Of a stretch of DNA of 64,000 nt, positions 50,745-60,182 are shown one piece after another. Positions within the stretch are counted from its first letter, which is position 1. Each line of letters begins with the position of its first letter. Below the pieces are notes generated by a model. The model saw only the letters and a list, made by a program, of their open reading frames with translations, ran no database searches and was not told where the DNA came from. Source of the stretch: Salinivirga cyanobacteriivorans (lineage in GTDB: Bacteria; Bacteroidota; Bacteroidia; Bacteroidales; Salinivirgaceae); the NCBI RefSeq assembly GCF_001443605.1, contig NZ_CP013118.1:2661501-2725500 (forward strand), in the 5' to 3' direction. The position numbers and the translations under genes are program-made.

Positions 50745-52085
50745 CTATTGCTGTTTTTGTGGATCAAATTCAGTTAAAATATTACCGGTCATGCGCATAA
50801 TTTCTGTATAAGAGTCCATCAGATCATAAATGGTCTGTAGTTTAGACAGGGAAGCATTTAAAAAGCTAAGCTGTACCTGCCTGAAGTTTATACTGTTTAT
50901 TGTGCCCAGCCTGTACCGGTCTTTTGCAAGCTCATAATTTAGCTGTGTCACCTTTTCGTTTTCCAGGGCCACATTATAAAGTTGTTTCCTTACATTATAC
51001 AGGTCATAAAGCGATACAAGCTGCATTTTTAATTCGTTTTCCATCTCCCGGGTTTCCAGTTTGCTTTGCTCCAGGGAGATTTTGGCATTTTGAATTGACC
51101 TTTTTACCTGCCCGCCGTTGAAGAGGTTAAAATTAAGTGTGAAGTTTCCATAAACGACCAAAGGGTCGGAATTGGTGTTGGGCAAATCGTCTACTTTACG
51201 TGTACCGTAGGTATAGCTTGAGCCGGCATTTAGAGAAAAAGTAGGATAAAGGTTACTTTTACTCTGTTGCAGGTCGTATTTTATTAATTTTTGGTTGATA
51301 TATTGGTTGGTGAGTGTTTGGTTGCTTGCTTCCAGCCTGTTGTAAAGTTCCTCGAGGTTGAAACTTTCGTCAATGGGCTGAAAGCTATCTGTAAGGGTAT
51401 ACTGTTTGGTGTGCGACTCACCCATTATCAGGTTTAAATTGCGTTTGGCATTTCGAAAATTAATACCCTGTAAAATGTAATTGGAGCTATCTTCCAGATA
51501 AGCTGTTTTGGCTTGCTGCAAGTCAAAGGTTGTTCCATTTCCGGTATTTTTTTGCGTTTTGGCATATCGGAACTGGTCCAGGGATAGGTTCATTACTTCC
51601 CGGGTAATTTGGAGTCGTTCTTTTTCAAGCAAAGTTTTCTGGTAGGCGAGAATAATAGCCTGCAGGGTATTTTCTACCACAACGCTCATCATTCCTTCAG
51701 AGAGGTTTTCTAATTCGGCAAGCCTCGATCTGTTTATCTGCACTGAAAATCCTCCAAAAAGCATCCAGTTAAGATTTACAGAAGGGGAGATATCATTATA
51801 AAGTGTAGTGCTGCTCTGTGGCTTTGTTTGGTCTGTCCACCTGTTATTTTGTGCTGCAGACAAGGTTATGGACGGCCACATACCTGCAGCTCCGGCTGTA
51901 TTATTGTTCGCGGCAATTTCCAGATCTTTTTGTGCAATGCGTATTTGGTAGTTGTTTTCAAGTGTTTTACTAATGGCATTAAAAAAAGAAAGTGGCTCCT
52001 GGCCAAGAGCTGGCCCGGAACCACCAATCCAAATGAAAACAGCTATGAGAGTACAAAAGTATACATATTTTTTTGAAATAACCAT
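50745..52085 (-). CDS. TolC-family outer-membrane efflux protein
   Basis: A 446-residue outer-membrane channel for the RND pump encoded just upstream. It has a signal peptide (about 1-28) and the repeated alpha-helical hairpin structure of TolC proteins, with ANNNTAGAAGMWPSITLSAA in the first half and SNLYPTFSLNAGSSYTYG with FNLFNGGQVKRSI in the second. It starts 5 nt after the RND gene stop and is the last gene of the unit. Confidence 0.93.
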   Translation of the reverse strand: MVISKKYVYFCTLIAVFIWIGGSGPALGQEPLSFFNAISKTLENNYQIRIAQKDLEIAANNNTAGAAGMWPSITLSAAQNNRWTDQTKPQSSTTLYNDISPSVNLNWMLFGGFSVQINRSRLAELENLSEGMMSVVVENTLQAIILAYQKTLLEKERLQITREVMNLSLDQFRYAKTQKNTGNGTTFDLQQAKTAYLEDSSNYILQGINFRNAKRNLNLIMGESHTKQYTLTDSFQPIDESFNLEELYNRLEASNQTLTNQYINQKLIKYDLQQSKSNLYPTFSLNAGSSYTYGTRKVDDLPNTNSDPLVVYGNFTLNFNLFNGGQVKRSIQNAKISLEQSKLETREMENELKMQLVSLYDLYNVRKQLYNVALENEKVTQLNYELAKDRYRLGTINSINFRQVQLSFLNASLSKLQTIYDLMDSYTEIMRMTGNILTEFDPQKQQ

Positions 52086-52090
52086 AATAA

Positions 52091-55000
52091 TTAGTGGATT
52101 TTTTTCTTTTCATTTAAAACTACGAATTCAACTTCCTCTGCTGTATGCATTCTTTTTCGCTTACTCAGGGCCCAGAATATAACTCTTCGTGAGTCGTTTA
52201 GAACGCCAATTAGGACAGGGAAGAAGATTAAAATAAAAGCGGTTCCGATTAATACACCATAAGCAAGGGCTACTGCCATTGGAATTAAAAATTGAGCCTG
52301 AAAGGAGTTTTCAAGTATTAATGGGTAAAGACCAATGGTTGTAGTAATGGTGGTAAGGACAATTGGTCTGAAGCGTGTCATTCCGGCTTTGTACAAAGCA
52401 TCCAGCATTTTATCGCCTTCGAGTAAAAAGCGGTTGTATTTGGCCAGAAAAACTACGGCATCGTTCACAATTACTCCTGATAATGCCACCATCCCCCAAA
52501 CGCTGAGCATTGAGAGTGGTATACCTTCTATACCATGGCCCCACATTGCACCTAACCATGCCAGTGGAATCATTAGTAGTACAATTGCTGCCTGTTCGAA
52601 TGATTTGAAGTGTATCATCAGAATAAGTACAATAATCAGGAAAGCAATTAAATAATATTTTTGTATTTCGGCAATTGACTCGTTACTCCTTCTTTGTTGT
52701 CCCTGATAAGTTACATCTACTCCGGGAAACTGAGCTTTTATTTCGGGTACAATTTCTTTATTTATTCTTTCAATGATTTCCGGAACCGGCTCAAGTGGGT
52801 CTTTGGTGTCGGCTTCAATTCTAATTTCTCGTTTACTGTTGTATCTCTTGATGCTTACGGGTCCGCGTTTAATTTTATAATCAGCGAGCTCCGACAATGG
52901 GTAATAGCCTGCCGGTGTTTTAATTTTCATGTCTTCGAGCTGACCAAGTCGCATGCGGTCTTCTTTAGGGTAACGCACATATACACGCAGTTCATCTTTT
53001 CCTTTTTGTAAACGCTGCGCCTGACCACCAAAAAATGCTTGTCGCACCTGGGTTGCAATGTAATTTTGATCTAACCCCAGGAAATATGCTTTGGGTTTCA
53101 AATCGAGCTGAACTTCTTGTTTGCCCGGCACATTGTTGTTCGTAATATCTTTAAGTTCAGAAAATTCATTGAGCCTTTCTTCAACAAAATTTTTGGCCGC
53201 TTCAAGCTCTTTTATATTTTGACCGAGTAAGCTCATAGAAACCGGCTTTCCAAAGCGACTATTTCCGCCTACAGCAAATTTTTGCGCTTCAGGCACTTCC
53301 CCAATTTTTTCGCTGATGAGATTTATTATATCGTAGGAATTTACAGGAGCACCTTCCATATCGCGCAGTATAACCCTGATATTTCCTGAGTGGCTGCCCG
53401 TTTCGTTACCATTAAATGCATTTCCGAGATTTAGAAATGTGTAGTCAATGAAGTTTTCATCATCATTGTACTTTTCTTTTAGCTCTTCATTTACTTCCCA
53501 TGTAAGGTCTTCAAATCTTTTTAGGTAACGTATTGTTTGTGCTTCACCTTCACCGGGTTTAAAAGCCAGGTCGATATTAAAAAAGTCAAAAGCTACCGGA
53601 GGGAAAAAGGTTACTTTGATAAAATTACCCCTCAATAACCCTACAGTTAAAAGGATAACAAAAATTGGAAGGAATACGAAAAACCAGCGCCAGCGAATTA
53701 CAAAGCTTAATAATTTTCCGTAAATTTTATCACGCATAAGGAACACTATACGATCAAATTTTTGTCGTAATCGCTTTCCGGGGCTCGTTCCTTCAATTGG
53801 TTTCAGTACTCGATGGTTTCCCAAATGGGCAGGCAGCACAAGAAATGCTTCAAAAAGTGATAACGCCAAACTAACGGCTACCACAAATGCCATTTCAAAC
53901 ATAAATTCCAGACCACCCTCTTTAATAAAGAAAAGGGGTGAAAATGCCACAATTGTAGTGCTTATAGAAGTTACTACAGCCGGCAGCACTTCAAGGGTCC
54001 CGTCAATGGCTGCTTTTTTTGGGGTTTTACCCTCTTCGAAGTGGGCATAAATATTTTCAGCAATTACAATACCATCGTCCACCAAAATACCAATCACCAG
54101 TATCATCCCAAAAAGGCTGATCATGTTTATGGTGATACCGTATAGGCTCGCGACAATGAACATACCAAGGAACGATGCCGGAATACCCCACGCCACCCAC
54201 AGCGAAAGTCTGAAACTTAAGAAGAAAGCTAGTGCTATTACAACTAATAAAAGTCCAATTCCGCCATTCCGGTATAAAAGGTTGAGGCGGCTTTCTAATA
54301 CTGTAAGAAAATTGAACGTTTCTTTTAAAGTAATATCATCGTGTTCAGCATTAAATGCTTCAACGTATTGATCAACATATTTGGTTATTTCTTCCAGATC
54401 TTCTTCGGGCAATTTCTGAATGGAGATTGATACAGCCTGTTTTTCATTGAGGGTATACTCCATCGGAACATCTTCGAACTTTGTTTTTACTTCAGCTACG
54501 TCTCTTATACGTATATAATCTCCTTTTTCACCTGCCCGCAGAATGATATCTCCAATTTCGTTCGGGTCTACAGACCGGTTTCTTATACGCACAAGAATTT
54601 CTTCCTGAGGTGATTTTATCATTCCGGCAGCAATGTCGCGGTTTGTAGCTGCAATGGCTTGAACAAGATCATTCATGGTGAGTTGATACCGCATGAGATC
54701 TTCTTCACTTATTTCAACAGAAATTTCCAGATTAGGATAGCCTGAAATGCCCATTTGAGATATTACACCTGAGGCCAAAAAGTCGTTTTCTATTTGGTCT
54801 GCATATTTTTTTAAGGTAAAAACATCTGTGTCGCCATATAAACTCAAAAACATGGCCTGTGATACCGACCGACGCTTGAATACGATTGGCCTTTCGGCTG
54901 CAGTTGGGAAAGAGCTGATGCCATCAACGGCATTTTTTACTTCCATTAAGGTTTCGTCCAGATCGTACTCTCCTGTTGTGGTTATTTGAACTCTTGAGAA

Positions 55001-55264
55001 ATTTTCTGAAGATGTACTAGTAAACTCTTTAATACCAACAATACCCCTTATTGCCTGCTCTATGCGAGTTGTAACACCTTCTTCCATTTGTTCTGGCGAT
55101 GCACCCGGGTAGAATACAGAGATTGTAATTTCACGAGAAGTACGCTCAGGAAAAAATGATTTTTTCATGGTTAAATAACCAAATGAGCCTGCCAATAATA
55201 AAACCGCAATTATGATGTTGGCATAAAAAGGGAATTGCACAAATTGTTGTATCAGTCTTCTCAT
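52091..55264 (-). CDS. RND-family efflux pump permease (AcrB/MexF class)
   Basis: A 1057-residue inner-membrane proton-driven exporter with twelve predicted helices and two large periplasmic loops. Helix 1 is near 16-35; helix 4 carries the proton-relay aspartates in LVIGILVDDGIVIAENIY near residue 405; helix 10 has GAMWGHGIEGIPLSML and SGVIVNDAVVFLAKYNRF. The early FPERTSREITISVFYPGASPEQMEEGV is the family's porter-domain signature. Drug versus metal or lipid export cannot be told; the paired acidic residues argue for the proton-coupled hydrophobe type. Its start overlaps the adaptor stop by one base (TAATG). Confidence 0.95.
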   Translation of the reverse strand: MRRLIQQFVQFPFYANIIIAVLLLAGSFGYLTMKKSFFPERTSREITISVFYPGASPEQMEEGVTTRIEQAIRGIVGIKEFTSTSSENFSRVQITTTGEYDLDETLMEVKNAVDGISSFPTAAERPIVFKRRSVSQAMFLSLYGDTDVFTLKKYADQIENDFLASGVISQMGISGYPNLEISVEISEEDLMRYQLTMNDLVQAIAATNRDIAAGMIKSPQEEILVRIRNRSVDPNEIGDIILRAGEKGDYIRIRDVAEVKTKFEDVPMEYTLNEKQAVSISIQKLPEEDLEEITKYVDQYVEAFNAEHDDITLKETFNFLTVLESRLNLLYRNGGIGLLLVVIALAFFLSFRLSLWVAWGIPASFLGMFIVASLYGITINMISLFGMILVIGILVDDGIVIAENIYAHFEEGKTPKKAAIDGTLEVLPAVVTSISTTIVAFSPLFFIKEGGLEFMFEMAFVVAVSLALSLFEAFLVLPAHLGNHRVLKPIEGTSPGKRLRQKFDRIVFLMRDKIYGKLLSFVIRWRWFFVFLPIFVILLTVGLLRGNFIKVTFFPPVAFDFFNIDLAFKPGEGEAQTIRYLKRFEDLTWEVNEELKEKYNDDENFIDYTFLNLGNAFNGNETGSHSGNIRVILRDMEGAPVNSYDIINLISEKIGEVPEAQKFAVGGNSRFGKPVSMSLLGQNIKELEAAKNFVEERLNEFSELKDITNNNVPGKQEVQLDLKPKAYFLGLDQNYIATQVRQAFFGGQAQRLQKGKDELRVYVRYPKEDRMRLGQLEDMKIKTPAGYYPLSELADYKIKRGPVSIKRYNSKREIRIEADTKDPLEPVPEIIERINKEIVPEIKAQFPGVDVTYQGQQRRSNESIAEIQKYYLIAFLIIVLILMIHFKSFEQAAIVLLMIPLAWLGAMWGHGIEGIPLSMLSVWGMVALSGVIVNDAVVFLAKYNRFLLEGDKMLDALYKAGMTRFRPIVLTTITTTIGLYPLILENSFQAQFLIPMAVALAYGVLIGTAFILIFFPVLIGVLNDSRRVIFWALSKRKRMHTAEEVEFVVLNEKKKIH

Positions 55265-56409
55265 TACCTCTGTTTCTTTTCTGCTTGATCAATAATTTTT
55301 ACCTGCATATTTTCATTGGCATTGAGCAATGCTTCATTAACTATGAATTCACCTTCTTTCAATCCGTTAAAAAACAGAGTCTTCTCGTTAATCTTTACGA
55401 TGTTGACTACTGCTTTTTTCAAGCGGCTGTTTTGCACTAAAAATATTTCGTTGTGATTAAATACAGCACTCCGGGGTAATTCCATAGAGTTTTTGACTTT
55501 AATATCTTTGAATAGACAGGAATAATAATCTCCTTCATAAACCTGGCCGGCCTTTGATGGAATCTTGACATATACAGGTATGCTTTGTGTTTGAGGATCT
55601 TTAAATTGGGCAATTCTGACAATGGTTCCTACCAAGGTGTCTGCTGTGCGTTCTTCGGGAACTACATTCACCGCCTGGCCTTTTTTAAGCCATTTTACTT
55701 CATTTTTTTCAACTGGCACTTCTACTTCGTATGTAGAGGTATTGATAATAGTCCCAATTACTGCTCCTGGATTTATCACGGAACCTTCTTGCATGTTTAC
55801 CTGTGTGAAGTTTCCTGAAAACGGAGCTATAATTGTGTGCTTATCTACACGTTCCTCAAAGCTTTTAATCGAATAATAATCACCCAGAACATTTCGAGAT
55901 GAGAGGAAAATTTTTAATTGTTTATTATTGATTTCAGGGAGCGCAGGTAAATCATCGTCCACATTAACTGCATTGAAGAAATTTTGCCATTCGTTATAAG
56001 CATCCGGAAAGTCAAGTTTAAGGTCAGCAAGCACATTGGCCAGAGACATTAAAAACCTACTTTTTTGAGATTTTAAATTGTATGTTACTTCCTCATTTAC
56101 GATTCTTGCCAACACCTGGCCTTTTCTAGAGGCGGCTCCCTTTTTTAAAGGTACATCACCGGTGAAAACTTTTCCCTGGACTTCACTGCTTAGGCTGACT
56201 TGTTCTATGGCCATTACTCTTCCAGATGCTATAATTTCAGCATCATAGTCTTTGTAAACAATTTTTTCAGCGTTTACATATCGCGTGGCTTTTTGTGGTT
56301 TTTGTTTGGTTTTTTCTGGTTTCAGTGATTCCAATGTAAGCAACAATACTATACCAAGTCCCAAAAACACAAGGACGGCCAGGAAAATTCGATAAAAATT
56401 TTTACTCAT
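55264..56409 (-). CDS. RND periplasmic adaptor (membrane fusion protein)
   Basis: A 381-residue adaptor linking the RND permease to TolC. It has one N-terminal hydrophobic anchor (IFLAVLVFLGLGIVLLLTLE), then lipoyl-type half motifs around a short helical hairpin (VSLSSEVQGKVFTGDVPLKKG and HTIIAPFSGNFTQVNMQEGSVINPGAVIG) and a beta-barrel/membrane-proximal part (VKWLKKGQAVNVVPEE, LPRSAVFNHNEIFLV). It is 51 nt after the 123-residue gene and directly coupled to the permease. Confidence 0.93.
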   Translation of the reverse strand: MSKNFYRIFLAVLVFLGLGIVLLLTLESLKPEKTKQKPQKATRYVNAEKIVYKDYDAEIIASGRVMAIEQVSLSSEVQGKVFTGDVPLKKGAASRKGQVLARIVNEEVTYNLKSQKSRFLMSLANVLADLKLDFPDAYNEWQNFFNAVNVDDDLPALPEINNKQLKIFLSSRNVLGDYYSIKSFEERVDKHTIIAPFSGNFTQVNMQEGSVINPGAVIGTIINTSTYEVEVPVEKNEVKWLKKGQAVNVVPEERTADTLVGTIVRIAQFKDPQTQSIPVYVKIPSKAGQVYEGDYYSCLFKDIKVKNSMELPRSAVFNHNEIFLVQNSRLKKAVVNIVKINEKTLFFNGLKEGEFIVNEALLNANENMQVKIIDQAEKKQR

Positions 56410-56460
56410 TTTAATTTAACCTTTTCAAACAGTGATATAACTATAAATTCAGCAATTTGT

Positions 56461-56832
56461 TTACAGCCGGTTTTTATACATCTCGCGAAACATTACTTTC
56501 TGCATTTCACGTTGAATGACCAAAAATGTAATTACATCTCGCTCAGGCATAGTAGGATCATAGGCTCTAAGCGATTCAATTTTTGATTCCGATAAATCAA
56601 TCCGGTAAAGAAGGTTCATCAATTTTGCAAAGTCATCGTGTAGCAATTTCTCTATATGCTCTTGCATTAAACTGATGATTTCAGGACTTTCAATGTCGAG
56701 ACTGAGGTCTGATTGCGAAAAATCTTTTTCTATTTGCTGCAACACTTTTTTATTGAAGGAAGCATCAACCAACCAGTGATTGAGCTCCTCCAGCGAATGT
56801 GTATTATTGAGTTTTTTCAGATTTTTTTCCAT
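56461..56832 (-). CDS. Small helical protein of unknown function
   Basis: A 123-residue protein I do not recognise. It has no signal peptide or membrane segment and is mostly helical and acidic, with SLEELNHWLVDASFNKKVLQ near the start and LLYRIDLSESKIESLRAYDP and VITFLVIQREMQKVMFREMY toward the end. Its start lies 29 nt inside the end of the DUF4837 gene, and the RND adaptor follows after 51 nt, so it is embedded in the same transcript. A role with the pump is possible only by context. Confidence 0.6.
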   Translation of the reverse strand: MEKNLKKLNNTHSLEELNHWLVDASFNKKVLQQIEKDFSQSDLSLDIESPEIISLMQEHIEKLLHDDFAKLMNLLYRIDLSESKIESLRAYDPTMPERDVITFLVIQREMQKVMFREMYKNRL

Positions 56833-57820
56833 TAGATACTTCTTCAGGGAATTTTATCATATAACCAATAGCCTCTAAAAACCGCACAAACTTACGTTTA
56901 TTTCCACCGGGGTTGTATACATAACCATCGAAAACTACTACGCGATTGCGTTTTTTATCTAATCGACTGATCTGTATAAAAGGACCGCCCATAAAATCAT
57001 TAACAACTGTCCACAACCCCCTGATTTCTGTATAGTATTTTTTTTCTACCATCAATTCAGTGAATTTAGGTGGAATAAAACGGTATTCTGTTGTCATGTA
57101 GGTATCTCTTGTTTCAGAAAGAGGTCCTTCTACGTATAATTCTAACAATGAGTCTCTTTTATTTAGTAAATATTCTTTGGAGAAAGTGTTGGTATCTTCA
57201 TACGGGAAATGATAAATAAATGCCCCGGAGCTCATGTCTTTAGTTTCGAAAGAAACCCATAAAAAATTACTGGTATCAAGGCGTACCTCATAGCCTTTAG
57301 GGAAAGTGGTATGAAGATTATAATTTTTTAATGTATATTTTCTGAGGTTTTTATTAACCCCTTGTCGAATTTTGTATTTGGCGTATTTTTTTTCGGTGTA
57401 GTTGAGCAAATCGAGTAACTGTTGCTCATTTTTCATAAGTAGCTCTACAAAAGCAGATTCATTAGGGGCCTTAAAGTGGAAAACCACCTGCATATCAGCC
57501 CTTTTCACAGTAACTTTGGGTTTACTGACGCCTGATGATATAGTAATTTTTATGATGTTTCGAAATGCACGAAATGTATTCGAAAAAGCATTCCATGGAA
57601 TCATATAAACCTTAAACATAGGTTCATATTGCGGTAAACCATAAACCGGAGCTCCCAGCACAGTGTCTATATAGTCACCAGCTTTGGTTTCATGGAACTT
57701 TTTATCAAGTACCACAACAACTTCACCCTCTCTGCCACCACCCGTGGCTGTACTCATGTCTGTGCAGGATTGTGCAGCAAAAAAAGTAGCAATTATAGCT
57801 ATGAAAACCAGTTTGTTCAT
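56804..57820 (-). CDS. DUF4837 lipoprotein
   Basis: A 338-residue lipoprotein of the Bacteroidota family DUF4837. The signal ends at a cysteine in FFAAQSCTDMST, so it is lipid-anchored at Cys19. The family features are GREGEVVVVLDKKFHETKAGDYI, the PVYGLPQYEPMFKVYMIPW stretch, and a C-terminal RNRVVVFDGYVYNPGGNKRKFVRFLEAI. The function is not established. It is the first gene of a unit with a small helical protein and the RND efflux genes, which suggests an envelope role. Confidence 0.88.
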   Translation of the reverse strand: MNKLVFIAIIATFFAAQSCTDMSTATGGGREGEVVVVLDKKFHETKAGDYIDTVLGAPVYGLPQYEPMFKVYMIPWNAFSNTFRAFRNIIKITISSGVSKPKVTVKRADMQVVFHFKAPNESAFVELLMKNEQQLLDLLNYTEKKYAKYKIRQGVNKNLRKYTLKNYNLHTTFPKGYEVRLDTSNFLWVSFETKDMSSGAFIYHFPYEDTNTFSKEYLLNKRDSLLELYVEGPLSETRDTYMTTEYRFIPPKFTELMVEKKYYTEIRGLWTVVNDFMGGPFIQISRLDKKRNRVVVFDGYVYNPGGNKRKFVRFLEAIGYMIKFPEEVSNGKKSEKTQ

Positions 57821-58013
57821 TTGTGACAGCTTTAGTGTTAAAAAATCAATTAAAAATACAACTCTTATGCTTCTCTCAAAAATTCTTAGAGTTAAAACGT
57901 GTTTTTATATTAAAATTGTGTATGCAACGTTCTATAAAAAACTGTTTTCAGGCACAGATCAGTAATTTATGATTGAAGACATTTAAAATGAAACATATCC
58001 GGCAGGCTCGATA

Positions 58014-58044
58014 TTTCAAATAACCAACTGAAGTGTTATATTTG
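58014..58044 (+). promoter_or_regulatory. Promoter of the M23 peptidase gene
   Basis: TATATTTG (58037-58044) matches TAnnTTTG exactly; TTTC (58014-58017), one base off the -33 consensus TTTG, precedes it by 19 bases. The -7 box ends 40 bases before the ATG at 58085. Confidence 0.5.
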
Positions 58045-58084
58045 CAGAATATTATACCTTCAGGTTTTACATATTTAGATTTTC

Positions 58085-58951
58085 ATGGCTAAACAAAAGA
58101 AAAAGAAAGTAATAACCAGATTGCGCCGTACCTACAGGTTGGTAATTATGAATGACCAGACCTTTGAGGAAAAATGGTCATACAGGCTCACTGGTTTAAA
58201 TGTATTAACTGCTGTCAGTGGTATTGCCATGGTGCTTATTTTTATTGGTATCATGCTCATATCTTTTACACCGCTTAAACGTCTGCTACCGGAGTATCCC
58301 GATGCGGAATTTCATGAGCAGATGATTCAAAATGCAGTGAGGCTCGATAGTATAGAGCATGAGTTGATGGTAAGGGACCAGTATATCAGGAATTTAAGGC
58401 ATATTTTGGCCGGCGATTCAAGAACTAAAATTGATGATGTACCTGATACAGTTGAGTTATATGGTAATTTGAATATGGAGCCTTCGAAAGAAGATTCGGT
58501 TTTGCGCAGACGCGTTAAGCTTGAACAACAGGCCAGCCTGCTTGGACAGCAATTTAGCAACAATAAGGACAATATAAAAAAAATGACTTTTTTTGCACCT
58601 GTAAAGGGTTTAATAAGTAACTACTTTAATTATGGTGAAGGGCATTATGGTATTGACATTGCTACAGAAAAGTCATCGTCGGTACATGCTGCTTTGCCCG
58701 GGACAGTTATTTCCAGCTTCTGGTCTTTGGAAACCGGTTATAGTCTGCAAATTCAACACCCCAACAACCTGGTTTCGGTTTATAAGCATAACGAGTCACT
58801 TTTAAAAGAGCAGGGAGATTTGGTCGTGGCAGGAGAGGTTGTGGCTTTTGTAGGCAATACCGGGGAGTTTACCACAGGCCCCCACTTGCATTTTGAATTA
58901 TGGCACAACGGTTTGCCTGTCAACCCACAAGATTATATTGATTTTGAATAA
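58085..58951 (+). CDS. M23-family peptidoglycan endopeptidase
   Basis: A 288-residue membrane-anchored peptidase. A basic cytosolic start (AKQKKKKVITRLRRTYR) precedes one transmembrane helix at about 40-62, a short helical region, and an LytM domain. The zinc ligands are His and Asp in GEGHYGIDIATEK near residue 190 and the His pair in GPHLHFELWHNG near the end. It should cut peptide cross-links in the cell wall. Apart from one glycine-rich change in the first ligand motif it looks active. Gene is monocistronic or leads dxr-rseP, 64 nt downstream. Confidence 0.93.
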   Translation: MAKQKKKKVITRLRRTYRLVIMNDQTFEEKWSYRLTGLNVLTAVSGIAMVLIFIGIMLISFTPLKRLLPEYPDAEFHEQMIQNAVRLDSIEHELMVRDQYIRNLRHILAGDSRTKIDDVPDTVELYGNLNMEPSKEDSVLRRRVKLEQQASLLGQQFSNNKDNIKKMTFFAPVKGLISNYFNYGEGHYGIDIATEKSSSVHAALPGTVISSFWSLETGYSLQIQHPNNLVSVYKHNESLLKEQGDLVVAGEVVAFVGNTGEFTTGPHLHFELWHNGLPVNPQDYIDFE

Positions 58952-59015
58952 TAGTTTGCCTATATTCAATATTGTTCATGAATAAGCTATTTGTATACCT
59001 CAAAAACTGAAACAA

Positions 59016-60173
59016 ATGAAAAAAATTGCCATATTAGGTAGTACAGGTTCCATAGGCACACAGGCTTTGGAGGTTATTCGCCAAAACCCTGAAAGGTTTA
59101 GCGTTGTTGGTTTGTCTTCACATGCAAATGCCAATTTACTTATTGAACAGGCTAAAGAGTTTAAGCCTGCTATGGTACACATTACCGATGAAAAAATTGT
59201 TAAAGAGGTTAAAGCAGCACTTAAAAATACATCTACAAAAGTTCTGACCGGCGCAAAAGAACTTAAAGGTCTGGCAACTGATAGCGATGTGGATATGGTT
59301 ATTTCTGCCATAGTGGGGTTTGCAGGGCTTAGACCAACGCTCGCCGCAATTGAAGCCGGAAAAGATATTGCCCTTGCAAACAAAGAAACACTTGTGGTGG
59401 CAGGAGATATTGTAATGGATTTAGCCACAAAAAAAGAAATAAACATTTTACCTGTAGACAGCGAGCATTCAGCAATTTTTCAGGCCATGCAGGGAGAAAA
59501 TTACGACAAAGTGCGGCGAATGATATTAACAGCATCAGGTGGTCCCTTTCTCGATATGGATATAAAAGACATGTACAGGGTGTCTTGTGAGGATGCATTG
59601 AAACATCCAAACTGGAACATGGGCAATAAAATTACAATCGATTCTGCGACAATGATGAATAAGGGGCTGGAAGTAATTGAAGCCTACCATTTATTCAAAA
59701 CGCCACCCTTCAAAATTGAAGTAGTAATACATCCGCAATCTATCATTCATTCCATGGTAGAGTTCGATGACAGATCGATAAAAGCCCAAATGGGATTGCC
59801 AGACATGCGGGTTCCTATTCAATATGCACTCGGATACCCTGAAAGGCTTAAAAATAAGTTGCCTGAACTGGACTTCACCGTATATAACGCACTAACCTTT
59901 CAAAAGCCCGATTTAGAAAAGTTTCCTGCACTTGGCATTGCTTTTGAGACAGTCAGAAGAGGGGGGAACTTTCCATGTATAATCAATGCTGCAAACGAAA
60001 TCGCTGTGGATGCATTTCTAAACAACCAGATTGGTTTTATGGAAATAGCCAGGGTGGTGGAGCAAACAATGGAAGCTGCCACACCATGTGTGAACCCTGA
60101 CCTTGATGATTTGGTGCAAACCGATGAGGAAGCCAGAGAAAAAGCAAAAGAATTTATTATACAATTAAAGTAA
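59016..60173 (+). CDS. dxr: 1-deoxy-D-xylulose-5-phosphate reductoisomerase
   Basis: Second step of the MEP isoprenoid pathway: rearranges and reduces DXP to methylerythritol phosphate with NADPH. The 385 residues begin with the cofactor motif ILGSTGSIGTQALEVI. The metal and substrate site is PVDSEHSAIFQAM with Asp and Glu ligands near residues 149-151, followed by LTASGGPF, HPNWNMGNKITIDSATMMNKGLE and the C-terminal FPCIINAANEIAVDAFL. It is followed 9 nt later by rseP, a common Bacteroidota pairing. Confidence 0.97.
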   Translation: MKKIAILGSTGSIGTQALEVIRQNPERFSVVGLSSHANANLLIEQAKEFKPAMVHITDEKIVKEVKAALKNTSTKVLTGAKELKGLATDSDVDMVISAIVGFAGLRPTLAAIEAGKDIALANKETLVVAGDIVMDLATKKEINILPVDSEHSAIFQAMQGENYDKVRRMILTASGGPFLDMDIKDMYRVSCEDALKHPNWNMGNKITIDSATMMNKGLEVIEAYHLFKTPPFKIEVVIHPQSIIHSMVEFDDRSIKAQMGLPDMRVPIQYALGYPERLKNKLPELDFTVYNALTFQKPDLEKFPALGIAFETVRRGGNFPCIINAANEIAVDAFLNNQIGFMEIARVVEQTMEAATPCVNPDLDDLVQTDEEAREKAKEFIIQLK

Positions 60174-60182
60174 TAACATTGG

